A DNA stretch of 64,000 nucleotides, from assembly GCA_050179645.1 (NCBI GenBank), contig JBFXEX010000011.1, positions 1 to 64,000 of the forward strand. The letters are read 5' to 3'. This document shows, in pieces, positions 63,612 to 64,000 of this stretch; the stretch's first letter is position 1, and the number at the start of each line of letters is the position of its first letter. The DNA is from VAZQ01 sp050179645 (GTDB lineage: Bacteria; Pseudomonadota; Alphaproteobacteria; Rhizobiales; Xanthobacteraceae). The notes beneath the pieces are model-generated. The model saw only the letters and a list, made by a program, of their open reading frames with translations, was not told the origin of the DNA and did no database searches. A program made the position numbers and the translations under genes.

Positions 63612-64000
63612 TTAGCGTTCGGGCTCACCAATCAACCCTTCGCGCTCCAATACGCGCCGCACCTCTTCGAATGCAGCAGCGATCTTGCCCTTCGGAAACC
63701 GAATTTGCCCCAAGCCTTGGATGTTGCTGAATTCTTTGCAACCTTCTTCCAGGAGCACGATGGCCTTGGTGAAGCCCAGTCGACCTTGGAAGAGGCCCGC
63801 CTCATGCACGACATTCATGCGCGCTTGCATGTCGCCATCGGCCATTTCGTCCTCGGCAGTCAATACAAGGAGCGCAATAGCTGCGGAGTCCAGCATTTCA
63901 GAGAGTCGTGCGATGTTGGTCACGCCAGCGACGGGTACTCGATTGAACTCATCCCAAGGCAAGCCAAGCCGATCCTGAACGAAATCCTTAAGTTCGCGCC
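63612..64000 (-). CDS. TIR-like nucleotide-binding protein (CAP12/PCTIR, PF10137-type), 5' end missing
   Basis: Partial; 129 residues visible from the window edge, the frame open to 64000. The family pattern is clear: ELKDFVQDRLGLPWDEFNR and AGVTNIARLSEMLDSA lead to the core LTAEDE, ARMNVVHEAGLFQGRLGF and IVLLEEGCKEFSNIQGLGQI, then FPKGKIAAAFEEVRRVLEREG. This is the TIR-like domain used by CAP12 and Pycsar TIR effectors that consume NAD. The catalytic Glu is likely in the NVVHEAGLFQG stretch. A fragment starting at the TTG at 63962 would lose conserved sequence, so the true start is outside the window. It is the first visible gene of a strand-minus cluster with HicB and Abi-like. Confidence 0.85.
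   Translation of the reverse strand, partial: RELKDFVQDRLGLPWDEFNRVPVAGVTNIARLSEMLDSAAIALLVLTAEDEMADGDMQARMNVVHEAGLFQGRLGFTKAIVLLEEGCKEFSNIQGLGQIRFPKGKIAAAFEEVRRVLEREGLIGEPER

Overview
The window reads as a high-GC chromosomal segment of a Hyphomicrobiales (Rhizobiales) alphaproteobacterium, most likely near Bradyrhizobium, Rhodopseudomonas or Pseudolabrys. The evidence is gene content and gene order: a 1.6 kaa NAD-glutamate dehydrogenase, thioredoxin-TPR / Lon-N / Trm112 genes near ubiH and tesB, a doubled glnK-amtB pair, then aminotransferase-ftsK-lolA-xth, and short palindromic repeats typical of that group. This placement is from memory of the families, not from a search.

Layout. 1-670 is a lower-GC piece holding the start of an unknown gene and an HD-domain gene cut off in mid-domain, fused tail to tail with a patatin-like gene that has also lost its end. 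1.8-3.6 kb has two envelope genes. 3.9-10.4 kb is argG, a luciferase-like flavin oxidoreductase and the two subunits of a hydantoinase/oxoprolinase. 10.4-22.5 kb has the large NAD-GDH, an AhpD-like protein, a LemA/TPM cluster, gamma-glutamyltransferase and a murein endopeptidase. 22.8-27.6 kb is a translationally coupled trehalose operon (otsB, GH15, membrane-anchored otsA). 27.7-36 kb has tRNA-Gly, a prolyl-tRNA deacylase, a thioredoxin-TPR holdase, a Lon-N protein, an RhlE-type helicase with a second IF-1, Trm112, GST, a UbiH-type hydroxylase and TesB. 36.2-40.2 kb is glnK-amtB-glnK-amtB with a sigma-54-like promoter and a strong terminator at the end. 40.4-51.7 kb has an ABC binding protein, aminotransferase, ftsK, lolA-like, xth, an M15-like peptidase, a cNMP-binding protein with a response regulator, an L,D-transpeptidase and YggS. 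51.7-61.5 kb has a hybrid histidine kinase, an arylsulfotransferase-like protein, a frameshifted Bug-type binding protein, a 2OG oxygenase, PPK2, an aldo/keto reductase and a methyltransferase-ATP-grasp fusion. 61.7-64 kb looks like a defence island: MntA-HepT toxin-antitoxin, a truncated housekeeping ORF marking a junction near 62,473, and a minus-strand cluster of an Abi-like protein, a HicB-like protein and a TIR-like (CAP12/PCTIR) protein that runs off the window.

Interspersed palindromic repeats sit in many intergenic gaps. One lies between hyuA and hyuB, one appears to have become the N-terminal coding region of a TPM protein, and one near-duplicate pair lies 13.7 kb apart. The items I would check first are the right-hand TIR/HicB/Abi cluster, the methyltransferase-ATP-grasp fusion, and the membrane-anchored trehalose-6-phosphate synthase operon.
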